This document shows, piece after piece, positions 46,348 through 57,043 of a stretch of 64,000 nt of DNA (positions are counted from its first letter, which is position 1; each line of letters begins with the position of its first letter). The notes under the pieces are model-generated. The model ran no database searches. It worked only from the letters and a program-made list of their open reading frames with translations, and had not been told where the DNA came from. The position numbers were made by a program, and so were the translations under genes. Source of the DNA: Angiostrongylus vasorum (Eukaryota > Nematoda > Chromadorea > Rhabditida > Metastrongylidae); NCBI GenBank assembly GCA_018806985.1, contig JADANN010000347.1, positions 62,001 through 126,000 on the forward strand, read 5' to 3'.

Positions 46348-48237
46348 TTCAGTTCTTCTTCAATCTGTAAGAAGACACAATGGAATACAGTCGAAAGGAC
46401 CAGTCGAATGTTAGAAGGTTTCTTTTCTACTAGCTCGAAGCTTTAGTTCTAATGCAGGAAAAAAAGAGGTTCTGCTTCAGTATCGTGCAGTAACAGTAAG
46501 CTGCATAGAAGCGAAGCCAACGAAAGGACATTAGATGGCAACTGTTTTGTCATTCCACTTATATTGCTGTGGTACTCAGTGGCTGTGAAAACATTCCTAA
46601 CGAATTGCGTCACTCATTGAACTACTTTCCTGTGTCAATTTATTTATCACCGGATAGGAAAAAAAATCGCAGAGTGAACAAGTGAAGCTGTGCCGATACT
46701 GCTGTTGAGGAAAGGAAAACAATTCTATATACAGCCTGGATTCTTCTGCTTTCTATTAAAATTTCTCTTCCATGTAGTATTGTCGTTTTTTGTTCTGTCG
46801 ACTACTAAATGCAAATGAACTGTTATCAAACTGTGGGCCTCAAGACGATAGAGGGAATCTTTACAGGAGTAATCGAACTATAGATGATATGTTCATCTTC
46901 ACACCAAATTTCTTCTCTGCTGTTTTTTCGTTTACTTAAAAACTGATGACTTTTCTCCCGTTGTCCTGTAGAGTGCAGCAAATCTTCAACTTATTTCTGT
47001 TCCTAGCAGAAGTCAATAGTGGGCTTCTCTTATAATAAAGTCTTTAACAACTTCATATTGTGACGGTTATGTGGAATGGGAAGAACGTCGCTCTAGACAC
47101 CAGCTTTAGTAGCCCTTCAGAGCACCCAGACTAGCCACCGATCTATGTTGTTTCTGGAAATTCACCACCTTGGGAAACAAGCATGTGGTATATATAGAAT
47201 ATTTCATGAGAAGAATTATACTGAATGTTGAATTCCGTATAGTCCCTTGTTGGTATTATACGTGTTAAGGAATACTTCACCATTTCAAGCAATTAGCTCA
47301 AACCCTAGAAAACCGACTGTAAAGCGAAGCAGTTGAGAACGAAGTTCTTAGAAGTGGATTGAGTTATTCGTCTAGAAGAGACATATGCTCATCTTCGTTC
47401 CAGTTTTTCGTTAACAACCCTTCGATCAAATTACAGTACTTAATGCTTTCTGGTTGATGTCTTAAGCGCTTTAGGCTTCTTTCTGATTTAACTACAAATT
47501 TAATAAAGCCACTCACTCACTCGAAAACTCTTGTACTCCTATAAAAAACCATCAACTACGTTAAGAACACTGCGTACTACTGGCAGTGTTTGAACGGTGT
47601 CTTCTGAAATATAACCTACACAGCCAACTTCTAGCCGGAATGCAAGCCTCCGATCTTCGAAATCTGCCTCATCTTCGAGGCCTTGGAAGTGTCCACGTAG
47701 TTATCTATGTAAAAATATAGAACTATTCAGGGCACTACAACAGTGAACATATTTGATATGAGAATCCTGTGAAGTAGCTCTATGCATATCTCCCTAATAT
47801 TTGTTCGTACGAGCTTGTTTGAACAGCAATTTTGAGATTATGAGAAATATATCAATCAACAATTTCAACTGCCCTTTTTAAACAAAATTCAGTTAAAACA
47901 CTCCATGACAAGCAAGTTTCCGAAAGCAACGGCTTCGTCCAAAAAAAATTTAAGAATCTGCTATCCATGAACTTCAACTTGAAACGCTTCAATAGAAAAT
48001 TCTAATGCAAAATGTTTCAAAGAACGCGAGTAAATCTAAAACGTTGGTGATTATCCCCTAAACCATAAGAAGAAGCATTAATGCCGCTGCTTTGACCACA
48101 TGCTTCTCAATGACGTTCATAATTTCATTGAAACATTTTCCCAGGCAAACAAAATAGTTTTTTATCACTTCGACTCACAAGAGAGGTGAAGGTGGGTGAC
48201 CGAAGTTTCTAAGTACACGTGTCATAGCAATATAAAG
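46348..48237. other. 5' side of the first ShKT gene and intergenic
   Basis: No TATA box or other promoter element stands out directly above the start at 46347. At 47590-47710 the plus strand gives RCLLKYNLHSQLLAGMQASD then LRNLPHLR, a scrap of an RTE-like C-terminus also present at 58730-58830. The rest shows nothing recognisable. Confidence 0.4.
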
Positions 48238-48476
48238 GATAAAAAGGATAAAGCTTTCGGTGTTGATCTATCTCTCAGGTATGCGCTATGCATTCGCCTT
48301 CATTAAGCATCGTTGAAACACTGAATCCATATCTGGCCTATAAATGACTCGCGTGAGCCTACCGATATATCGAGTCAGTGCCTCTGTCCTCTAAGGGTTT
48401 CGCGAGCCTTGGGCACGGGGTTCGATAACACGTGTATTGCTGGGCGCCTCCGACCATTGCGCTTCAAGCGCTCAGG
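48238..48476 (-). mobile_element. tRNA-like SINE, family 2
   Basis: A decayed minus-strand copy: 'cttgaagcgcaatggtcggaggcgcc' at the right, 'tggcctataaatgactcgcg' in the body and 'aggataaagctttcggtgttg' at the left end. Confidence 0.65.
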
Positions 48477-48504
48477 AAGCAATACATTATATTTATTCGC
48501 TATT

Positions 48505-48840
48505 TATTACATAGCTCGTCATCACATCTACTGTGCAAACCGCAGCACTTTTTTTGATTCGATCCGTCTCCTCGTATCTATCATCTATGAAGACTTTCCG
48601 ATTTGATTGTGGATTCAGCTGCCACATTGTCTTTTTCACAAATCTCTGTAAACGGTAATCAAAATGACTTTCATTAGAATCCCAGGAATGCTTTGCTAGA
48701 CAGCTTCTCGGGCTTCATAGAACCAGCCTATGACATTTATTGATTTTGAGGGCCTTCTGCCAGGACGGCACGATACTATTTTGCGAAATTCGGACAGATG
48801 GAAGGGTCGGTTGGCCCAGAGTGCGAGATCGAACAAAAGG
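48505..48840 (-). mobile_element. tRNA-like SINE, family 3 (partial)
   Basis: 'tcgtcatcacatctactgtgcaaacc', 'tcgatccgtctcctcgtatctatcatctatgaag' and 'cagatggaagggtcggttggcccagag' follow the family order; the tRNA-like head is lost. Confidence 0.6.
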
Positions 48841-49439
48841 GCTGTTCGTGTATTGTACATTGTAATAGAAAAGTAACTGCTTGCTTTATAATATTCTACA
48901 ATTTATTTCTATGATGGAATGTTTTCTTCAACTTTTCTTCCTAAGTGTTTGAGAATTAAACCTATGTTGTCGCTCTTTTAACTAGATTATTTTGCTACTT
49001 TTGTTTGTGAACAGCCAAATGTCCACTTCACAGGTAGACGATAATTGTCCACCGTGGTCTGCATAAGTGACCAGCTAACACCCTTGGCTTAACATCCTGC
49101 GACTTTCTTTTGTCGACTTGGTTAAAGAAGCAACTGAGGTCTACCAACCAACGACTTTGGATGTACTTGAAAGGCGAATACGAGAAGTTATGTCTTCCAA
49201 CTCAAAGGATTTATGGTGAAATCACTTGGTGCTTTATTCAGGCTGGTTGAGAAGCTGGTGGTGAATGAAATTGCTCACGTCGGATTTTAAATAAGGTTCC
49301 ATGTTATACTCTTCGCGAAAACTTAAAAATTATAAGAGTTTCTAAACAGAGAATTACTTTCGAATCACCCTTTATATTGCGACCCATTTTCTAGATAATT
49401 CGATGATCCGTGTTCACATGTCGCGTTGATGCCAGTAGT
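48841..49439. other. Intergenic, nothing recognised
   Basis: No supported feature. A few phrases near 49380-49470 resemble family 3 SINE tail sequence. Confidence 0.35.
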
Positions 49440-49800
49440 TCTTCCATTAGTTTTGTTCTTTTGCAACGTCATAGAACGGTAGGTGCTAGCATTCGCGAGT
49501 GCTGTAGTTTGTGGATTTGAAGGTTGATCCCAAGTGTGCTTTTAACAAACACATCGGTCTGTTGTTTTGGTGGTCTCAATTGACGCCGTTTCAGTTCTCT
49601 GGAAATCCATTCTGTTCTCCTTCTTGTCCACCTATGGTCCTCTTTTATCAATGTATGACCACAGCATCGAAGGTTTTTTTACCGGGTCTCTAAGACAGGA
49701 TATTCTTCTAAAATCTGAACTGCGTGAACTGATTGTCACTGAACATCTCAAGCATACGTAAGGTGTAGACAGTACAATGGCTTTGGAAAAAAGGAAGCTT
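49440..49800 (-). mobile_element. RTE-type LINE 3' fragment (other subfamily)
   Basis: The minus-strand frame includes DHRWTRRRTEWISRELKRRQ then LRPPKQQTDVFVKS, the conserved RTE C-terminal pattern DRWT...EW.PR..KR..GRPP..W.D.F.KS. Upstream pieces are frame-shifted. Confidence 0.6.
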
Positions 49801-50054
49801 GGAGACGAATTCTCCAACAACACATTTTTTTGTGTTCACTGTTCAGTAATTGCAGACAGTATTGTAGTCAGGCGGAGAACAGCCTCGACGATATTATATT
49901 ACCCCCGTCATGTTCCCTTGTCAATGGGAATTTTGGAAGATTAGCGAAAAGCTGGTGGTCGTTGGTGAATGACGTTGAAACCAGTACATTTTTTTGCGTA
50001 GCACTTGTCTGGATCCTGGTCAACTAAAGACAGACACTAGAATATTTATTTGCT

Positions 50055-50460
50055 TGGATACTTGGTTGGCCCGTCTTCAGTCGTTGTGCGGCCCCCCATC
50101 ATGATTCCTCTTTCTTCGGAGTTTTGCTGCCCAAGCCACTGTGTTTTCGTGGAGTCCCGAGGTACGCCAGGCCAAAATCTGCTCCAGCTCGTCACCACCA
50201 CACGCACTCACGGCTGTTCTAGATCAGATGGAGATTTGCCACCATGCGACTAGTTTGATACTAAGAGGGTATCGAATCCTGATACTGATTTGGGTTTACT
50301 CTTAGCTGAGCTTCTTGATGGAAACGTCGGACTCCTTCCTGGCTAGGGAGATCCTGGTGGGGGGGGATGAAACCTTACGCTGTCCATCGCAGTCGACACT
50401 CAGGAACACCTTCCAGTCATGATAAAGCGGTAAACCGTTGGGAGGCTAGGATAGTGTTTA
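50055..50460 (+). repeat. Dispersed repeat, family 4
   Basis: A full-length copy from 'cgtcttcagtcgttgtgcggcccccc' to 'agtcatgataaagcggtaaaccgttggg'. It sits just past the 3' end of the RTE LINE at 50505-53545. Confidence 0.7.
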
Positions 50461-50599
50461 CTTAATATATTCACATGGCTATTAGCAGTACATAGTAATG
50501 TGGACCTGTGAACCTGTAGTCCCGTTCATCGTCCAGTGACTCGAGCGGGCTCCAGTAAACCTTCCACTTTTCCCTACGCATTGCGTGTCCGGCCCACTT

Positions 50600-52052
50600 T
50601 ATCCTCGACTGTTTGGCGTACAGAACGACATCTTTGATCTTTGAGCGTTGCCGCAGGTCGGAAGTTCGGATCCCTCCCCTTGCGTGACACGAGATACTCC
50701 CATCATCGTCCTTTCGACTGCCCGTTCAATAACGCTGAGTGATTTTTCATCCTGCTTACACAGCGACCAGGTTTCTGACGCACACGTTAACGCATGAAGT
50801 ACCGTTGAGTCGAAAAGGTGGGCAAGGAGTCGGGTGTTCTTTGTTCTTCTCAATACATCCTCGATATTCTTGAAAGCTCCCCCAAGCCGCTCGTTTCCTT
50901 CTGCTCAGCTCTGGAGCTAGGTCGTTCGACATGTTGAGTTCCCAACCTTGATAGACATAACTGGAGCATTCGGAGATATTCGTTCCGTTGAGCGTGAATG
51001 GTGCATACGAAACCAATCCGTTCCCCATGAACATCTTTTTTTGTGAGTTTAGTCGAAGAACAGTCTTTCTATTGGCTTCAAAGTCGGCAAGCATTCGTTC
51101 CGCTTGGCTAATGTTTGCTGTTATAACGACGATCTCATCAGCAAAGCGAAGATGATGTAATTGGCGACTGTCGATTTTCACTCCCGTATTTTTCCCATTC
51201 CAATGTTCGCATGACGTTCTTGAGGGTGGTGGTAAATAATTTTGGTGCGGCGCTATCGCCTTTACTAACCCTTCTTTTGACGTCAATGTTAATATCATTG
51301 TAGAATGATGATATCTTGATTGTGAAGTTTTCGTGCAGCTCACGAAGAATCTTTATGTACTGACAAGGGACTCCCTGATTTTCAAGAGCTTCCATGACTG
51401 CTTCTATCTCAATTGAGTCAAAGGCCTTCTTTAAATCGATGAAAGTGAGACAGAGCGGTTTTTTGTACTCTCGCGATACATCAGTGAGTATTGTTATTGT
51501 GTCGATATTGTCCATCGTGTTTCGAAACCCTACTTGCTCACATGGCCGCCCTCGTCCAGTGTTCTGTCAATCATATTTATGATGACTCGACTGAAAATTT
51601 TTAGACGACAGACAGCAAGCAGATAGGGCGATAGTTGCCGATGTCGTGGAGGTCACCCTTTTTGAACAATAACACGGTCTTGCTGGTTTTCCACTGAGTA
51701 AGGACCTTGCATTCAGACAGGTAACGTGTGAGGAGCCCAGCCGGTGTGTTTACGTGGACTCGCGGAAGGTTCTTCAGGCGTTTTGATCTTATCCTGTCGG
51801 GACCTGGTGCTGTTCGATTTCTCACCAACGAAGTGGCAGGTCGAATTTCGGATGGGAGAACCGGTGGTGGAACATATCCACCCTCCTTTATTTCATCTGA
51901 TGGAAGATGGACGTGGCCATCGAAGAGATCTGAGTAGTATTCGTGAATGATTTTCTCCAGTGCCTTTCTTGACGCTGTAACTATTCCGTCTGGGTGTCGG
52001 AGTGCAACCATCTTGGTCATGTAATTGGAGAAACTTCGGTTGCCTTTGCGAA
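50600..52052 (-). pseudogene. RTE reverse transcriptase (broken)
   Basis: Minus-strand pieces, in order: RKGNRSFSNYMTKMVALRHP, SKTVLLFKKGDLHDIGNYRP (palm motifs 1-2), LCLTFIDLKKAFDSIE (motif A, catalytic Asp kept), VSKGDSAAPKLFTTTL (motif B), HHLRFADEIVVI (motif C, FADD changed to FADE), LAPELSRRKRAAWG and ASETWSLCKQDEKSLSVIE. The frame shifts between motif B and motif C at the T5 run 51189-51193. The enzyme would copy the element RNA at a nicked target. The FADE change removes a metal-binding Asp. Confidence 0.8.
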
Positions 52053-52148
52053 TGTTTTCCCTAGTCGTTTTCTTGTTTAGCAATCGCGAGGTTGTTAAAC
52101 AGCATACATTACTTCCATAGAAAAACACAATACAATACAACAGTAGCT

Positions 52149-52176
52149 GACGTTTCGGCAGTATCGCCTTCTTCAG
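52149..52176 (-). ncRNA. Minimal hammerhead ribozyme, left arm (complete core)
   Basis: Minus strand: GGCT, CTGAAGA, GGC-GATACT-GCC, GAAAC, GTC, AGCT. Stem I is GGCU/AGCU, stem II is GGC/GCC, and stem III is a loopless AC/GU that could pair between two molecules. Predicted cleavage follows the C of GUC. All core residues are conserved. Confidence 0.7.
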
Positions 52177-52310
52177 AGCCTGGAAGGGTATACTGACATA
52201 CAATTTACTAGGCCATAATTTGTAATTACCATAGAGTTTTTCGTCTTTTTGTAAGTGTCATTGAGGGCGTTTGGCCTAGTAAATTGTATGTCAGTATACC
52301 CTTCCAGGCT

Positions 52311-52339
52311 CTGAAGAAGGGCGATACTGCCGAAACGTC
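52311..52339 (+). ncRNA. Minimal hammerhead ribozyme, right arm (complete core)
   Basis: Plus strand: GGCT, CTGAAGA, AGGGC-GATACT-GCC, GAAAC, GTC, AGCT. It is identical to the left-arm core except for one extra G at the base of stem II. Facing the opposite way, the two would lie in one hairpin if transcribed together, which should compete with ribozyme folding. Confidence 0.65.
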
Positions 52340-52675
52340 AGCTACTGTTGTATTGTATTGTGTTTTTCTATGGAAGTAAATGTATGCTGTTTAACAACCT
52401 CGCGATTGCTGAACAAGAAAACGACGCATTCATATTCCAATGCCGAGGTTAATAGAAAGTCGATCCTGGGAACTGTTTTCCCTAGTTTCTGCAGCTTCCA
52501 GGATTACTGCTGCTGTTCTCTCTCTAAGATCTTTTATTGCCTGTCTGTATTGTTTTGCAAGTTCGGAAGTTAATTTGCGGTTGCCTGCAGCTCGTGCGAT
52601 TCCACGCTGGCGTATCAGCTCGAGGAGACAGACGTCTCTAGGTGACTTTCGGGTTCACTCGACAACGGCATCTTT

Positions 52676-53509
52676 TCAGCAGCCGGCTAACGAGTTGAAT
52701 AAGTCCCAATTTATAGTGGTTTTGGGATTTCGTCTTTTTAATTTAGCGGCTTTTTCTCCTTTCTGCAGGAAATGGAATCTTGCACGAAGGAGGCGGTGGT
52801 CTGATCCCGTGTAGAATTTTAGGACAACAGAGAAATCGGTTAGACAAAACCTTCTATTCACTACGATGTGGTCTATTTCGTTATGGTACTCTCCATTGGG
52901 AGACTCCCACGTCCAGCGTTGAGGTTGGGGCTTCTGGAATTGCGAGTTACCATGCTTGGTCTTGGTCATTATGATAAACTCAGACAGCCGCTCACACTGT
53001 TCCTTCCATTCTAATCCGTGGGTCCCAATGTGACGTTCTTCAGCCGTTCTTCTTGGCCCTATCTTGGCGTTGAAATGTCCAACGATGACCTTGAAGAATC
53101 TATAGTCTTCTCTGTAGAACTTCTTCAAGTCCATATAGAACGCTTCGACTTCTTCTTCGTCATAGCTTGATGTCGGCGCGTAAACGATGGAGATTGTCAA
53201 AGCTGGTATTGATCCACACCTTTTTGATCGCAAACGTCTGATTCGGGTTGTTAGTTGTTCGAATGAATCGATGTTCATGGACAAACTCGTGTTGACGAGA
53301 ACGCCGACTCCTCTACTGTCGCATGTTTCGAGTAACAGTTCTTCTCCGGTGTCATAGACGGCGTTGAATGGGTGGCGTCGTCTCGTCTCGGCCAAGCCGA
53401 TGACGTCATATCTTACCTTTCTTGCTTGCATGACCAAGTCTTCTATTGAAGACTCGGATGCAAGTGTTCGCGCATTGTAGGTACAGATCGTCACCTTAGT
53501 TCTATGCAA
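52676..53509 (-). pseudogene. RTE apurinic-like endonuclease domain
   Basis: An uninterrupted 277-codon minus-strand frame from MHRTKVTICTYNARTL. Exonuclease/endonuclease/phosphatase motifs in order: TYNARTL (start), [10 protein letters not shown] (catalytic Glu), SIVYAPTS, VIVGHFNAKIG, WTWESPNGEYHNEIDHIVV and GSDHRLLRARF (final Asp-His). The enzyme would nick target DNA. GDFNA has become GHFNA, losing a catalytic Asp, so this copy should be inactive despite its long frame. It continues toward the RT through a frame break. Confidence 0.85.
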
Positions 53510-53749
53510 TCCAAACCTTGTCCACGGGTTGAGACGGGTTTTCTGGGCAAAAGTTCCGAGACATTTCGGCAGCGTCTCATGGTCCTTCGCCAGGTCCTCG
53601 CTTTCGCTGTGACAGGATGTGGAATCATTGAAAATGGACTAATTTATACGGCTTATTTTCCTCTTTCCAAGCCACTGCAGTGTTTTTTATGCTTTTTTCT
53701 TTTCTTCTATTTTTTTATTTCTGTTTTGTACTTTGTATCCAAAGTGAAT

Positions 53750-53970
53750 CCTCACATCAAGAAGGCGTTGATCTCGTTCGGTTCAAAAAGAATGGAGCGA
53801 CACTAATGGGTTCCACCTTCTGTTCGCTAGGATGTGGTCGATCTCCGGCATAAACGGTACCGTTAGAGAATACCCTTGTCCAACAATGATTTTCAATGCA
53901 AGAGGTGTGATACGAATAGTCACCTAAGACCAGCTCCATTTTCATTGCGATGTCCTCATTGAAAATTTCC
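53750..53970 (-). mobile_element. RTE endonuclease scrap (other subfamily)
   Basis: The minus-strand frame has CWTRVFSNGTVYAGDRPHPS then EQKVEPISVAPFF, resembling the WTWESPNG...EIDHI..N..F region of RTE endonucleases with heavy decay. The rest of 53546-54224 shows nothing recognisable. Confidence 0.4.
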
Positions 53971-54224
53971 TATTCTGTGCTCGTGTTCTTTCTTCATTCC
54001 TATCCTTGTATTAAGATCGAGAGCAACATTTTTTTAAAAGGCCTTCTCGTTTCCATAGCGTTTCTCCATATTCTCATAAAATTTAATTTTATGTCATTCA
54101 CTATCGACGTCGGCAAATTGGAGCTAATGACGCCGAATTTCTTCTGATGAGGAAGTGCAAGACATAAGGAGGCAAAGCGGGAGATAAAATTTTACAACAG
54201 CCAAACTAGTTAGGCAGTAGGTCG

Positions 54225-54365
54225 GCATATGACAAAGCCTACTCTTACCTGGGCTTCCGGATGGAAATGCCGAGCTCCTTCTGAGCTTGAGAGGCTTTGC
54301 TCTACATTGCAGCCCGACACACAGGAACACTTCCCAGCCACGATGAGGCTGTAAACCGTTAGGAA
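54225..54365 (+). repeat. Dispersed repeat, family 4 (3' part)
   Basis: 'actcttacctgggcttccggatgg' to 'ccacgatgaggctgtaaaccgtt' is the family's right half. It ends where the hexanucleotide array begins. Confidence 0.65.
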
Positions 54366-54369
54366 GTAT

Positions 54370-55522
<1,153 letters not shown>

Positions 55523-55526
55523 ATAG

Positions 55527-55805
55527 CGTGTGGTGCAGTGGTTGGAGGGGTCTCTGCGACACACACGTAGAATTGACCCCCACGGCCATGGCCCGCCAAG
55601 GTTTCTATCCTTCCGGGGTCGGCAAATTGGTACCAAAGTTGTTTAGGGAGGATAGCAGCACTGGCTCGATACATTGGTAGGCCAACGCGAGTCATTGTGA
55701 AGGCCAGATAGGCATTCAATCACGTCCAACGATACTTAATGAAGTCTAATGCATGGCGCATCCCTCAGGGATTGATCAACGCCGAGAGCTTTATCCTTTT
55801 TTACA
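55527..55805 (+). mobile_element. tRNA-like SINE, family 2
   Basis: The head 'agcgtgtggtgcagtggttgg' and B-box-like 'gaattgacccccac' are followed by the full body, ending 'cgccgagagctttatcctttttt'. It starts right at the end of the TATG run. Confidence 0.8.
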
Positions 55806-55829
55806 TATATGTATAGGAGGACAGAAAAT

Positions 55830-55990
55830 GGTCTTCATGGGTTAGAGAACAGGATCTTCACTAGCGACTAGAATTGTTCCACCGTTCATTAGTTTAGTGA
55901 TGACCTTCTCCTTCTTGATTTCATCAAGGGCGATCATATCGTATTTTAGACGGCATATACACACACGCAATCGGAAGAAGTCTCACTTAG
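55830..55990 (-). mobile_element. RTE endonuclease scrap (other subfamily)
   Basis: The minus-strand frame LKYDMIALDEIKKEKVITKL corresponds to the IKYDVIALQETK region of RTE endonucleases (the catalytic Glu segment). The rest up to 56440 is not recognisable. Confidence 0.45.
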
Positions 55991-56439
55991 TGTCGTAGTG
56001 CATCGTAGTTTTTTCGATCCAGTACTATCTTTTTGTTTGTGTCTTGGTATGTTAAAATTTGCTCAACTGTGTTCTCCAGAAATCCCGAAGTAGCCGTGCT
56101 AGGACGTTCCCTGGATCTTCACCAGAGGTAGCCACCACTTTCTACGGACTGAAAGGAACGGACTTCTGTCCTGCAACCAGTTTCTCCAAGGGCTGCAGCT
56201 ATTCCTAAATGCAGTTCACGAATTGCTCGAGGACAATGTAACAAGGTCATTAAGACTCTACTAAAGTATTCAACTACTAGAACTGTAATGTGACTGAGAG
56301 TGAGGCTGGTGTCAATGTCGTAGTAGGTGCTACGGCATAAAAATTCAAAAACACTCCTTTTCTAGTCGTTGTATCGTCCTACTTGAGTGGTCTTTAGTGG
56401 ACATGCTTATCGATAAGGGATTCCACTGAATACAACAAC

Positions 56440-56825
56440 GTTTATGATGTTAAATATAACCACAATGATGCTGATATAATTGCAGAACTCCGGACCCCAG
56501 GAGTCTGCGGTGAGGATTGGACCTGCTATTACCCTTCCTGGGAACTAAGGTGTTCACCAGTGCACCATCTTTTCGCCATTCTCTCAGCCGTGTTTTATAT
56601 GTCGTATCAGCAATTACCCGTCAACGGGATAAAGGCGGCTTATAGAAAGGCTAAGCGAAGGATCCACATGGTGTGGCAGTGAACACTTTATCTCTGAAAA
56701 GGGTATTAGCGGCTTCGATCCCCACTGCAGAGACTTGCTATCCGGAGTTTTGCAAATATCTAGGCATCATTGTAGTATACTTCACATCATACCCCTGCCA
56801 TAAAAAAGGATAGGTAATAAATAAA
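56440..56825. repeat. Palindromic SINE element
   Basis: The antisense arm (56450-56605, 'aaccacaatgatgctgatat...') and the sense arm (56635-56825, 'catggtgtggcagtgaacac...gttttgcaaatatctaggcatc') flank a short spacer. The outer end shows 'taaaaaaggataggtaataaataaaaaag', matching the family terminus. Confidence 0.7.
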
Positions 56826-57043
56826 AAAGCGACTATAGCAACGTTTATTTTATTCGACACAAGTGTTCGTTCACAATTTAAACGGGCTTGTAGCAATCAA
56901 CACCATACGAATGGCTTAAAAAAGAATGAAAGAACTTCTTAGATCTATCTTTTCATAAATTCACAGTGTTAAGTGGTATAATGTGATTTTACAACGACTC
57001 CGTGGTGCTATCTAGTTACAATTATATGGAACAAAAGTTTTTT

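Larger units (their letters stand above)
52066..52473. mobile_element. Inverted-dimer hammerhead element, inserted with 13-bp duplication
   Basis: A left arm (52066-52214) and right arm (52273-52424) are near-perfect inverted repeats about 150 bp long, with a 58-bp loop; the right side extends to 52473 with 'gccgaggttaatagaaagtcg'. Each arm contains one complete minimal hammerhead core pointing outward from the loop. TGTTTTCCCTAGT occurs at 52053-52065 and again at 52474-52486, a 13-bp target-site duplication. Deleting the element and one duplication copy joins LINE codons as ...EAAETRENIRKGNRS in frame. There is no coding capacity, so it must have been moved in trans, most likely by a Penelope-like element, whose flanks it resembles. 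Confidence 0.8.
50505..53545 (-). mobile_element. RTE-type non-LTR retrotransposon, near full length
   Basis: The minus-strand order is endonuclease (53509-52676), a spacer, then reverse transcriptase and C-terminus (about 52203-50505). This is the best LINE copy in the window. It is interrupted at 52066-52473 by a hammerhead foldback element, with target duplication. At least two +1 homopolymer differences against sister copies break the RT frame: T5 at 51189-51193, and C5 at 50879-50883 where the copy at 1-632 has C4. It carries changed catalytic residues, so it is inactive as written. Confidence 0.85.

Noticed and set aside
51601..52203. 200-codon frame starting MYVSIPFQALKKAIL as the native RT start
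   Set aside because: The first about 47 codons are read through the left arm of the hammerhead element. The real LINE frame continues upstream across the insertion.
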